Assembly (NCBI RefSeq): GCF_000165465.1
Contig: NC_017455.1
Span: 372,001 to 436,000, forward strand
Source of the DNA: Halanaerobium praevalens DSM 2228
Lineage (GTDB): Bacteria > Bacillota > Halanaerobiia > Halanaerobiales > Halanaerobiaceae
Direction of reading: 5' to 3'
Length of the DNA: 64,000 nt
The notes under the pieces were generated by a model. That model worked only from the letters and a program-made list of their open reading frames with translations. It was not told the origin of the DNA and ran no database searches. The translations under genes were made by a program, and so were the position numbers. The stretch's first letter is position 1, and each line of letters begins with the position of its first letter. Positions 34,394-42,804 of the stretch are shown here, one piece after another.

Positions 34394-37213
34394 ATGAATT
34401 TTTTTGAAGAATTAAATAAAAAACTAAAAAAACCACCAGGATATGACAAAACAAAAGCAAAAAAAGAAAAGAAAAATAAGCAAAAAACTTTAGCTGATTA
34501 TTTAGCTGAAGCAGACCTTGAAAATATAAAAAAAATAATAAATAAAGAAAATATTAATCAAAAGTTAGTTGATTCAATTTATGGGGAAATGAGACCTTTA
34601 ACTTATTATTTAAAGCATTGTCCTGAAAATATTAAAGTATTAAAGTACTTATTTTCTTTGAAAGCAGATCCTAATTTAGTTAAAATTAAATTTACTGAAA
34701 ATGTTTTAGAAGCGATAAGAGATAAAAGTATAAATACTATTAAATTATTTATTAAAAATGGAATTGAAATTCAGCAAAATGTTGGCGGTGATTTTTTTAA
34801 CAAAAGTCTTTTGACTCATTTTGTAGAACAAAATAGAGATCAAAAAGAAATACAAATTCTGCTTAATCTTGGAGCTGATTGCCTGGCAGAAGAGGATAAA
34901 AACATCTTTGCTTTAGCATTAGAAAAAGATTTAAGTACTCTTTATTTATTATTAGAAAATGAAATTAACTTTAAGCAGAGCTTAGAATTTGCTTATACTT
35001 TAGTTAAAAATCAGACTTTAGATATTACAGATAAAGTAATTATTTTAGCTGATCTAATAGATAAATATCAGCCAGACTTAAATCAACGTTTGCAGGGTAA
35101 AATGGGTGGAGAGCAATTACCATTAATTAGTATAGCTTATAATCAAAAAGAGAAAGCAATAGTACAACTATTAATTGAAAAAGGCTTTGATTTTAAGTCT
35201 ATTGCTCATAATCTAAGTAAAATGTTTAAAGCCGAGGAATTAAAACATTGCCAAGATTTATTACTAGAGTCTGGTTTAATTAGCGAAAACTTTTTCAAAT
35301 GGGATTATTCTTACCAAGAGTTTAAAGCATATATTGAAACTCAACACAACTTAAATGACAAACTAATCTTAATTCCTATTTTTGCTAGCAATAAATTAAC
35401 TAATCAGCAAAAAAGAGAATTAACTAAAAAAGCTTTTGCCAAAAATGCTAATCCAGATGAAGTTAATTCCGAATTCGAAGTAGATGAGAGAGTTAATATG
35501 CTTTATATTTTGGCAAATAGTCCCTATTTTACTGATCAAAAATGGTTTATAGATTTATTTATTGACCAGGGTGCTAGTATTGATTTTAATAATAACTCAG
35601 CTATTTTGCCTGCTATTTGGAATAATAATGCTGCTGTTTTAGAACAATTATTAGAGGCAGGAGCAGATCTAAACAAGGATCTTTTAGATCGATCAAATTT
35701 GATTTATGCTTTTTATATTGAAGATTCTAACTTAAATACCAGCCAAAAAAGAATAAAAATCTTTGATTTGATTGCAAAATATAATTTAGATTTAAAAACT
35801 GCTGATTATAAATTAAATGACTTGGGTCACCAAATTTTAAATAAAAGTATTGAAAAAGAAGATTATGCTTTTGCAGAACACTTTTTAGATCAAACTGAAC
35901 CATATAAGTTAGACTTTCAAAAGATAATCTTTAGAATCATGCAAGTCTTAAGTAATTATCAAGCTTGTGAGCTATTAATTAAGATTTTAGCTAGACTTGA
36001 AGATTTAAATTTCTATTCAACTTATAACAATGGAGACCGAGGCACATTTATTTATCAACTTGCATTTAATCATTTCGATGCTAAAAACACTTATCAAAAA
36101 CAGTATGGATTTAAATTATTAGAAGCAGCTTTAAAGCTTGGTGCTGATCCAAATCTTGTTTATTATAATAAAGATAAAGAAAATGATAAAATGTTTAGAG
36201 ATACCTCTACTTTATTAGGGATAGTAATGAATAGATATGATGATAATCGAAAGCTAGTTAGGCTGCTCTTAAAATATGGAGCTGATTATAAAACAAAAAC
36301 TAGCCGCATGCAGGAAAGTGTAACTTTTAATTTAGTTCACCGAAATGTAGAAATGACTGAAGAAATGAGGGTTAAATATTTAGATTTATTTTGGGAATAT
36401 GATGGAATCGAGCTTGAGGAAAGAAATAATCTAAATTCAACTCCTTTAATAGCTTGTGCTCAGGGTTGTCATCCAGAGGCTTTGAGTTGGTTAATTGCAA
36501 AAGGAGCTGAAATAAATGTGCGAGGTGGTTTTGATGATTCACCTCCAATCCATAAAGCTATTTCTAATCACAGTGATTATTCTCCTGCAAATAGAGCTAA
36601 AACTGTAGAAATTTTACTAAATGCAGGTGCAGATATTGAAGCTTTTGATTCAGATGATTTTAATCCATTAATGAATGCTGCTTATTATGGCTGTAATAGT
36701 GTAGTTCAGCTTCTATTAGAAAAAGGAGCAGATGTCAATGCCGTTAATAAGGCTGGCTTAACTGCTGCTCATTGTGCTGTCTTAGGTGACAGTGCTTATG
36801 ACTATGATTATGGTAAGAGTAAAACTAATATCTTAAGAAAATTAAAAGAGTATGGAGCAGACTTAAACTTAGCTGATTTGAATGGAAAATCACCTTTAGT
36901 ATATTCTTTACTGCATAATAAAAGAGAAATCTTTTTAGCTCTGTTAGAACTGGGGGCAGATCCTAATCAAAAAGATGCAGCTGGAAAAACACCTTTAATG
37001 ATTGCTGTCGAAGCTTGCCAGTTATATTATATTAAAAATTTATGGAATTTAACTGCTGATTTTAATCACTTAGATAATAATGGTGAGGATTTATTTATTA
37101 AAGCAGCTAATCGGTATGATGAAAAAGAGGGGAAAATGATTATTCAAAAACTGAAGGAAAAAGGTTTAAGACCAGTTAATTTAAAAATTAATAAGGATTT
37201 ACCAATTCAATAA
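34394..37213 (+). CDS. large ankyrin-repeat protein
   Basis: The 939-residue protein has a lysine-rich N-terminus followed by diverged and then clear ankyrin repeats. Examples in the last third are NSTPLIACAQGCHPEALSWL, NPLMNAAYYGCNSVVQLLLE and KSPLVYSLLHNKREIFLALL, each ending in GAD-x-N. No signal peptide, membrane segment or catalytic domain is seen, so it is probably a cytoplasmic binding scaffold. Its start codon lacks a close ribosome binding site; GGAGG may be brought near by the hairpin at 34339-34385. Partner unknown. Confidence 0.85.
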   Translation: MNFFEELNKKLKKPPGYDKTKAKKEKKNKQKTLADYLAEADLENIKKIINKENINQKLVDSIYGEMRPLTYYLKHCPENIKVLKYLFSLKADPNLVKIKFTENVLEAIRDKSINTIKLFIKNGIEIQQNVGGDFFNKSLLTHFVEQNRDQKEIQILLNLGADCLAEEDKNIFALALEKDLSTLYLLLENEINFKQSLEFAYTLVKNQTLDITDKVIILADLIDKYQPDLNQRLQGKMGGEQLPLISIAYNQKEKAIVQLLIEKGFDFKSIAHNLSKMFKAEELKHCQDLLLESGLISENFFKWDYSYQEFKAYIETQHNLNDKLILIPIFASNKLTNQQKRELTKKAFAKNANPDEVNSEFEVDERVNMLYILANSPYFTDQKWFIDLFIDQGASIDFNNNSAILPAIWNNNAAVLEQLLEAGADLNKDLLDRSNLIYAFYIEDSNLNTSQKRIKIFDLIAKYNLDLKTADYKLNDLGHQILNKSIEKEDYAFAEHFLDQTEPYKLDFQKIIFRIMQVLSNYQACELLIKILARLEDLNFYSTYNNGDRGTFIYQLAFNHFDAKNTYQKQYGFKLLEAALKLGADPNLVYYNKDKENDKMFRDTSTLLGIVMNRYDDNRKLVRLLLKYGADYKTKTSRMQESVTFNLVHRNVEMTEEMRVKYLDLFWEYDGIELEERNNLNSTPLIACAQGCHPEALSWLIAKGAEINVRGGFDDSPPIHKAISNHSDYSPANRAKTVEILLNAGADIEAFDSDDFNPLMNAAYYGCNSVVQLLLEKGADVNAVNKAGLTAAHCAVLGDSAYDYDYGKSKTNILRKLKEYGADLNLADLNGKSPLVYSLLHNKREIFLALLELGADPNQKDAAGKTPLMIAVEACQLYYIKNLWNLTADFNHLDNNGEDLFIKAANRYDEKEGKMIIQKLKEKGLRPVNLKINKDLPIQ

Positions 37214-37292
37214 ATTTAATTAAGTCAAGATTGTAAATTTTATTTTATTGTAATTAAACAGTTTGAATATTAATTAAAGAAAGGGTGGAAAA

Positions 37293-37925
37293 ATGAAAGT
37301 AGTTGCTTTTAATGGTAGTCCAAACTCAGAAGGGAATACTTATCATGCCTTAAAAATTATGGAGACTGAGCTGGAAAAAGAAAATATTGATTTTAAAATA
37401 ATTCAAGTTGGAAATAAGAAAATTAGAGGATGTCTTGCTTGTCGAAACTGTTTTAAAACTCAATCAGAGCGCTGTATTATTGATGATGAAGTGAATGTTT
37501 GGATTCAAAAAATAAAAAAAGCTGAGGGAGTTATTTTTGGCTCTCCAGTTCATTATGGCTCAATTGCTGGAACTATGAAGTCTTTTTTAGATAGAGCATC
37601 TTTTGTAGCAAGTGTAAATGGTATGTTATTTAGACATAAGGTTGGGGTACCAGTTGTAGCTGTTAGAAGAACTGGAGGCTTAACAACTTTTAATCAGTTA
37701 AGTAATTATCTTAATTATACTGAAATGATGGTTCCAACTTCAAATTATTGGAATGTTATTCACGGCTCTCAGCCTGGTGAAGCTTTAAAAGATAGAGAAG
37801 GAAAACAAATTATGAGGGTTTTAGCTAAGAATATGGCTTATTTAATGAAATTAATTAAATTTGGTGAAAACAAGATAGAAGTACCAGAACAAGAATCTAA
37901 AGAATTTATGAATTTTATACGTTGA
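37293..37925 (+). CDS. NADPH-dependent FMN reductase/iron-sulfur flavoprotein family
   Basis: The 210-residue protein has the flavodoxin-like start KVVAFNGSPNSEGNTYHAL, the cysteine motif GCLACRNCFKTQSERC near residues 47-62 and FGSPVHYGSIAGTMKSFLDR. It would carry FMN; the CxxC...C pattern is that of family members with or without a cluster. Substrate unknown. GGGTGG lies 6 bases before ATG, and a strong terminator follows. Confidence 0.88.
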   Translation: MKVVAFNGSPNSEGNTYHALKIMETELEKENIDFKIIQVGNKKIRGCLACRNCFKTQSERCIIDDEVNVWIQKIKKAEGVIFGSPVHYGSIAGTMKSFLDRASFVASVNGMLFRHKVGVPVVAVRRTGGLTTFNQLSNYLNYTEMMVPTSNYWNVIHGSQPGEALKDREGKQIMRVLAKNMAYLMKLIKFGENKIEVPEQESKEFMNFIR

Positions 37926-37930
37926 ATTTA

Positions 37931-37962
37931 AAAAGAGCTACCAGCTGGTAGCTCTTTTTATT
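37931..37962 (+). terminator. strong terminator
   Basis: AAAAGAGCTACC and GGTAGCTCTTTT form a perfect 12-bp stem around AGCT, with a following T-run (37931-37958). The symmetric A/T flanks make it usable in both directions. Confidence 0.9.
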
Positions 37963-38120
37963 TATAATAATTATTTTTCATTTTCAATGAACTCAATTAA
38001 TCGTTTGTAAAAATTTATATCACTTGTTTTCATTCCTTTTAGTTTTTAAAGATAAAAAAGAGAAAAATACCTCTAACTTTGTCGAATTATTGTAAATAGT
38101 ACAAAAAATTTGAAAATGTC

Positions 38121-38149
38121 TTGACAAAGCCGAAAAACATAACTATAAT
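38121..38149 (+). promoter_or_regulatory. perfect-consensus SigA promoter
   Basis: TTGACA (38121-38126) and TATAAT (38144-38149) are spaced by 17 bases. The predicted start is near 38156, about 17 bases before a terminator-like hairpin. Confidence 0.75.
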
Positions 38150-38172
38150 GAAATAGAAATGTGATATCTAAA

Positions 38173-38196
38173 TTAGTTTTAAAACTAAATTTTTTT
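38173..38196 (+). terminator. terminator-like hairpin just after the promoter
   Basis: TTAGTTTTAAAACTAA (38173-38188) is a perfect palindrome followed by ATTTTTTT. The stem is A/T-rich and so weak. It lies within about 20 bases of the predicted transcript start. Confidence 0.45.
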
Positions 38197-38376
38197 GGCT
38201 TTTCTGCAATAATCTTATTTTTATTTAATGAAGCTAAAATAATTAATTTCATTATTAACAAAATATATCACAAAAATATTAAAAAGCTGCTTAATAGTCT
38301 AATTATTTCGGTTGCAAATGAGAGAATTTTCAAATAATATTCAAAAATCTTATTTATAACTTTGGAGGAATCTCTT

Positions 38377-38517
38377 GTGTCAGAAAATTTAAGCAAAAAA
38401 CAGGAAGAGATAGCAGAGTTTAAACCTGGAGATAAAATTTATAAGTTGTTTAGTCATAAAGAAGTAATTATTAGAGGTAAAAAAGATAATTTTATTATCA
38501 AAGTCGAAAAAAAGTAA
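38377..38517 (+). CDS. 46-residue basic protein of unknown function
   Basis: GTG 38377 follows GGAGG by 7 bases. The product is MSENLSKKQEEIAEFKPGDK then IYKLFSHKEVIIRGKKDNFI and IKVEKK. It is highly charged and without cysteines. FKPGDKIY resembles the beginning of small beta-barrel proteins. It has its own strong promoter (38121) and a terminator (38542), so it is a monocistronic unit. Confidence 0.6.
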   Translation: MSENLSKKQEEIAEFKPGDKIYKLFSHKEVIIRGKKDNFIIKVEKK

Positions 38518-38541
38518 AAAATTAGTTATTCTGGGGCCATG

Positions 38542-38581
38542 GGCCGGGAAGAGTACGAGCACTTTCTCGGCCTGTTTTTTT
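38542..38581 (+). terminator. terminator after the 46-residue gene
   Basis: GGCCGGGAA (38542-38550) pairs with TTCTCGGCC (38564-38572), with one G-T pair, followed by TG and seven T residues. Confidence 0.8.
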
Positions 38582-38687
38582 ATGCTGATTTAAGTTGATC
38601 AATCTGCTCTATAATCAATTGTTTTGGTTAATGTGATTTGTGACTAAAATTACTATTAAGGAGTAAATTTTTCTTACCATGTTAATT

Positions 38688-38711
38688 AAGTTAAAATTTA
38701 AATTTTAACTT
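38688..38711. promoter_or_regulatory. 24-bp perfect palindrome upstream of pepD
   Basis: AAGTTAAAATTT (38688-38699) is followed at once by its reverse complement AAATTTTAACTT. It lies 30 bases before ATG 38741 and could be an operator; it has no T-run suited to termination. Confidence 0.4.
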
Positions 38712-38740
38712 ATTATAAAAATCTAAGGAGGGAAATTAAA

Positions 38741-40177
38741 ATGAAAAATGTAAAAGAAATTGAGCCAAAAGAGGTTTTTAATTGGTTTTATGAGTTAAAT
38801 CAAATTCCAAGGTGTTCTGGTCAAGAAAAAGAAGTTAGTGATTTTTTAGTTGACTTTGCCCAAACAAGAGATTTAGAAGTACATCAAGATGAAATTTATA
38901 ATGTAATTATTAAAAAACCAGGAACTAAAGGTTATGAAAATGCTGATCCAGTTATTATTCAGGGCCATATGGATATGGTTTGTGTTAAAGGTGAAGCTAG
39001 TGATCACGACTTTAGTTCAGATCCAATTGAAATGATTGTTGAAGATGACTTTTTAAAAGCTAATAATACCACTTTAGGAGCAGATGATGGGATTGCAGTA
39101 GCCTATGCTTTAGCAATTCTGGCTAGCGATGATTTGAAACATCCTCCTTTAGAAGTTTTAATTACTACAAATGAAGAAACAGGAATGGATGGAGTTCATG
39201 GTTTAGAAAATACTCATTTAAGTGGAAAAACACTTTTGAATATTGACTCAGAAGAAGAAGGAACCTTTTTAGTTAGTTGTGCTGGTGGAGCCACTAAATT
39301 AACAAAGTTTGCTTTAGAAAAAGAAGATGCAGCAAGTGAAGGCCTTAAAATAAGTATTTCTGGACTTAAAGGTGGTCACTCAGGTATGGAAATTATCAAA
39401 CAGCGGGCAAATGCTATTAAATTAATGGGAAGAATTTTAGATAAATGCCGCCGTGAATCTGAAATAAAAATTGGTCAAATTACTGGTGGAATTAAACATA
39501 ATGCTATTCCAAGTAATGCGCGAGTAGAGTTGGTAGCTGAAAATATCGAGGACATAAAAACTTTAATTGAGGAATTTGCAGTTAAATTAAAAGCAGAATA
39601 TAGTGTGGAAGATCCTAATTTAAAAATTGAAGTTAATCAAGCTCAAATTGATAAAGTATATACTTCAAAATTAACAGAAAATTTAATTGATTTTCTAATG
39701 TTAACTCCTGATGGAGTCCAATATATGTCCAAGAATATAGAGGGTCTTGTTAAAACTAGTTTAACTAATGCAATTATTGAAGAAAAAGAAGATATTATTC
39801 AGATAACTAGCTCAGTTAGATCTGCTTCTAATAGTTCTTTAAGAGAAATTTTGAATGTATTAGAAGTTGTAGCTAAAAGATCAGGAGCTGAAATAGAAGA
39901 AGAAGGAAATTACCCAGCTTGGCAGTTTAATGATCAATCTGAAATTAAAGATAAAGCTTTAGCAGTTTATCAAGATCTTTTCGAAAAAGATGCTGAAGTA
40001 ACAGCCATTCATGCTGGACTTGAATGTGGTTTGTTAAAAGAAATTTTACCTGAAACTGAAATGATTAGTTTTGGACCTAACCTATATGATGTCCACACTG
40101 AAAATGAGCACTTAAGCATTCCTTCAGCTCAAAGAATCTGGAAATTTCTCACAGCTTTACTCGCAGAATTAAAATAA
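38741..40177 (+). CDS. pepD: aminoacyl-histidine dipeptidase (peptidase D, M20C)
   Basis: The 478-residue protein has metal-binding VIIQGHMDMVCVKG near residue 75, TTLGADDGIAVAYALAIL near 110 and ITTNEETGMDGVHGL near 142, followed by the M20 lid domain with ISGLKGGHSGMEI. It cleaves Xaa-His and other dipeptides in the cytoplasm. AAGGAGGG lies 8 bases before ATG. It is 22 bases upstream of an OPT peptide transporter, giving an uptake-and-digestion pair. Confidence 0.93.
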   Translation: MKNVKEIEPKEVFNWFYELNQIPRCSGQEKEVSDFLVDFAQTRDLEVHQDEIYNVIIKKPGTKGYENADPVIIQGHMDMVCVKGEASDHDFSSDPIEMIVEDDFLKANNTTLGADDGIAVAYALAILASDDLKHPPLEVLITTNEETGMDGVHGLENTHLSGKTLLNIDSEEEGTFLVSCAGGATKLTKFALEKEDAASEGLKISISGLKGGHSGMEIIKQRANAIKLMGRILDKCRRESEIKIGQITGGIKHNAIPSNARVELVAENIEDIKTLIEEFAVKLKAEYSVEDPNLKIEVNQAQIDKVYTSKLTENLIDFLMLTPDGVQYMSKNIEGLVKTSLTNAIIEEKEDIIQITSSVRSASNSSLREILNVLEVVAKRSGAEIEEEGNYPAWQFNDQSEIKDKALAVYQDLFEKDAEVTAIHAGLECGLLKEILPETEMISFGPNLYDVHTENEHLSIPSAQRIWKFLTALLAELK

Positions 40178-40199
40178 TAAATAACAGGGAGGAAATATT

Positions 40200-42137
40200 A
40201 TGTCAGATAACAATTCGAAGCGTTTATCTCGGAGTGCTTATGGAGGGGTCAAAGGGGAAGATTATGTCCCCTATGTCCCTACAACAGAAGTAGTACCTGA
40301 GGCTACAGGATATTCTATCATAATGGGAGTTTTATTTGCTGTTATCTTTGCAGCAGCAAATACATATTTAGGACTTAAAGTAGGACTTACAATTTCAGCT
40401 GGTATACCGGGAGCAATTTTGGCAACTGGAATCTTAAAATCTATTTTTAAAAGAGATACTATCTTAGAGGCTAACTATGTAGCTTCTCTGGCAGCAGTTG
40501 GAGAATCTATAGCAGGTGGAATTATTTTTGTTTTACCCGCAATTATTCTAATAGGATTTAATTTATCGATAACTACTGTAGCAATTGTAACTATCATTGG
40601 AGGTTTTATGGGGGTTTATTTTATAACTCCTGTCCGTAAATATATGATAGTTGAAGAACATGGAAATTTGATTTATCCTGAATCAATGGCTCAGGCTGAA
40701 GTTTTAGTAAATTCCAGTCAGGGTGGAGAAGGATTTAAATCAGTGCTTAAAGGTCTAGTTGTAGGTTTAGGTTATAAAGTTTTTTCTGGTGGACTTGGAC
40801 TTTGGAATGAATCTGCTTCTTATACGATTACAGCTTATCAAGGAGCAGTAGTCGGAATGGATACTTTAGCTTCACTAATGGGAGTTGGCTTTATTGTTGG
40901 AACTCAAACTTCTATTTTAATGTTTGGTGGGTCTGTTGTAGCTTGGCTTGGTTTAATTCCTTTAATCAAGTTTTTTGGTTCTTTTTCAGGGACAGCTATT
41001 TTCCCATCAACAATGCTTATTTCGGAAATGACTGCACCTCAAATCTGGTCAAATTATATTAGATATATTGGAGCTGGAGCAGTTGCAGCTGGAGGTTTTT
41101 TCTCTTTAGCTAAATCTCTACCAACTATCATTACTTCTTTTAAAGAAGCGATGGGTGGTTTTGGTAAAAGTACAGAATCAAATGAGAGAATAAATCAAGA
41201 TGCACCAATCATTTGGGTTTTAGCAGCTGCTATTTTAGGTTTTCTCTTTATTTGGGTAATTCCTTCTTTAGGAGCTGGCCCTGTAGGAGCTTTAATGGCA
41301 GTAGTATTTTCATTTTTCTTTGCAGTTGTTTCAGCACGAATGGTTGGAGTAATTGGAGCTAGTAATAATCCAGTTTCTGGAATGACTATTGCTACTTTGC
41401 TTGTTATTGCTTCAGTTTATAAGGCCTTAGGTGCTACTGGAACTGGTGGGATGAGAATGGCTTTACTTGCTTCCGGAATTGTTTGTGTGGCAGTTGCTGT
41501 TGCAGGTGGAGTAGCCCAGTCTCTAAAAGCCACTTATGTAATTGGAGGAACTCCAAAAAAGATTCAGCATGGTATGTTTTTAGCTTTAGCAGTAGCTTCT
41601 TTAATGGCTGGAGCCACAGTTTTATTATTAGATAGTGCTTATGGTATTGGTTCAGCAGAGGTTACAGCACCTCAGTCAACTTTAATGAAACTAATTGTAG
41701 AAGGAATAATGATCGGAAAACTTCCTTGGACTTTAGTAATTATTGGAGTTATGATTGCTGCTTTTTGTGCCTTAGCTAGTCTGCCTATTTTACCAGTAGC
41801 TTTGGGTCTTTATCTACCAATTTCTTTAAATAGTGCTATTTTCTTTGGTGGAATTGTCAGAAACTTTGTTGATAAGAAATTTAAAGGCAAAGATAAGGCC
41901 AAAGATGCTGCAGTTGAAAGAGGAACTTTAATTGCCTCAGGTTTAGTTGCTGGAGATGCCTTAACTGGAATAGCAATTGGTTTATTTGCAGCTCTAAATA
42001 TCAAAACAGATTTATTAGCTTCAGTAATTCCAAATGCAGCCTTTAAGAATCTTTTAAGTCTCGGTTTATTTGTCTTATTAGCAATTTGGATGTATAATTA
42101 TTCAATTAAAATTAAGGATAGTGTTAAAAATGACTAA
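40200..42137 (+). CDS. OPT-family oligopeptide transporter
   Basis: The 645-residue integral membrane protein has about 15 hydrophobic segments. It carries OPT-family features such as GYSIIMGVLFAVIFAAANTY, LKVGLTISAGIPGAIL and LIYPESMAQAEVL. It imports peptides or metal-peptide chelates using the proton gradient. It follows pepD and overlaps the next gene by 8 bases. AGGGAGG lies 8 bases before ATG. Confidence 0.93.
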   Translation: MSDNNSKRLSRSAYGGVKGEDYVPYVPTTEVVPEATGYSIIMGVLFAVIFAAANTYLGLKVGLTISAGIPGAILATGILKSIFKRDTILEANYVASLAAVGESIAGGIIFVLPAIILIGFNLSITTVAIVTIIGGFMGVYFITPVRKYMIVEEHGNLIYPESMAQAEVLVNSSQGGEGFKSVLKGLVVGLGYKVFSGGLGLWNESASYTITAYQGAVVGMDTLASLMGVGFIVGTQTSILMFGGSVVAWLGLIPLIKFFGSFSGTAIFPSTMLISEMTAPQIWSNYIRYIGAGAVAAGGFFSLAKSLPTIITSFKEAMGGFGKSTESNERINQDAPIIWVLAAAILGFLFIWVIPSLGAGPVGALMAVVFSFFFAVVSARMVGVIGASNNPVSGMTIATLLVIASVYKALGATGTGGMRMALLASGIVCVAVAVAGGVAQSLKATYVIGGTPKKIQHGMFLALAVASLMAGATVLLLDSAYGIGSAEVTAPQSTLMKLIVEGIMIGKLPWTLVIIGVMIAAFCALASLPILPVALGLYLPISLNSAIFFGGIVRNFVDKKFKGKDKAKDAAVERGTLIASGLVAGDALTGIAIGLFAALNIKTDLLASVIPNAAFKNLLSLGLFVLLAIWMYNYSIKIKDSVKND

Positions 42138-42504
42138 AGCTAAAAAAAAAGATAAATACAATTTTGTGCTTTATGTTCCAGAGATAACTCATCAAGATTG
42201 GGAACTACAAGAAGGTCAGGTTCTTTTAAACTTTGAAGTTAAACATCCTTTAACAAAGTTTGCAGGTTTTTTAATGAAAAAAGAACCACAAAGAGATATG
42301 TTATTAGATCAAATGTCTTCAGCAGCCTGGCTTCTAATTGATGGCCAAAGATCAGTTTTTGAAATAGCAAGAATCCAGAGTCAAAAGACTGATGATGAAT
42401 TTAAAGAAGATTTACGCCGTTTAGTTAATTTTATTAAATTTATTTCTAAAAAAGGCTGGATTAAATATAAAACTGTAAAACCAGAAGCAGAAATTGCTAT
42501 TTAA
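42130..42504 (+). CDS. PqqD-family small protein coupled to the OPT transporter
   Basis: The 124-residue protein resembles PqqD-like peptide-chaperone domains: an initial strand segment, then DQMSSAAWLLIDGQRSVFEI, ARIQSQ and a helical end FIKFISKKGWIKYK. PqqD domains present leader peptides to radical-SAM or other modifying enzymes. No such enzyme or precursor is near. ATG 42130 lies inside the transporter gene, so the two are translationally coupled. Function here is open. Confidence 0.65.
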   Translation: MTKAKKKDKYNFVLYVPEITHQDWELQEGQVLLNFEVKHPLTKFAGFLMKKEPQRDMLLDQMSSAAWLLIDGQRSVFEIARIQSQKTDDEFKEDLRRLVNFIKFISKKGWIKYKTVKPEAEIAI

Positions 42505-42510
42505 AATAGA

Positions 42511-42549
42511 AAATGATTACCCTGAAGCAAAAGGGGTAATCATTTTTAT
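42511..42549 (+). terminator. terminator after the pepD-OPT-PqqD genes
   Basis: AAATGATTACCC (42511-42522) pairs with GGGTAATCATTT (42534-42545), then TTATT. Confidence 0.85.
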
Positions 42550-42602
42550 TTCAAACAAATGCTTAAATAAATTTAATAATTCTAAAAATTAAAAATAAAG
42601 AC

Positions 42603-42631
42603 TTGAATTAAATTAAAATTTGCTTTATGAT
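42603..42631 (+). promoter_or_regulatory. probable promoter of the transhydrogenase operon
   Basis: TTGAAT (42603-42608) and TATGAT (42626-42631) are spaced by 17 bases. The remaining 170 bases to the start codon are very AT-rich with no other feature seen. Confidence 0.5.
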
Positions 42632-42804
42632 AGTTGTAGAAGCTTAAAAATTTTGTTGAAGTTTAATTATTCTTTTTTAATTAATTTATTTATTTTATTC
42701 AAAAAATCTGAAAATTAAAAAGAGTTTACTTAAACTGATTTTATTATTTTTAAAATTTTTGCTTACTAAAAATTAAACAAATAAAATACTTAGGAGGAAT
42801 TAAA

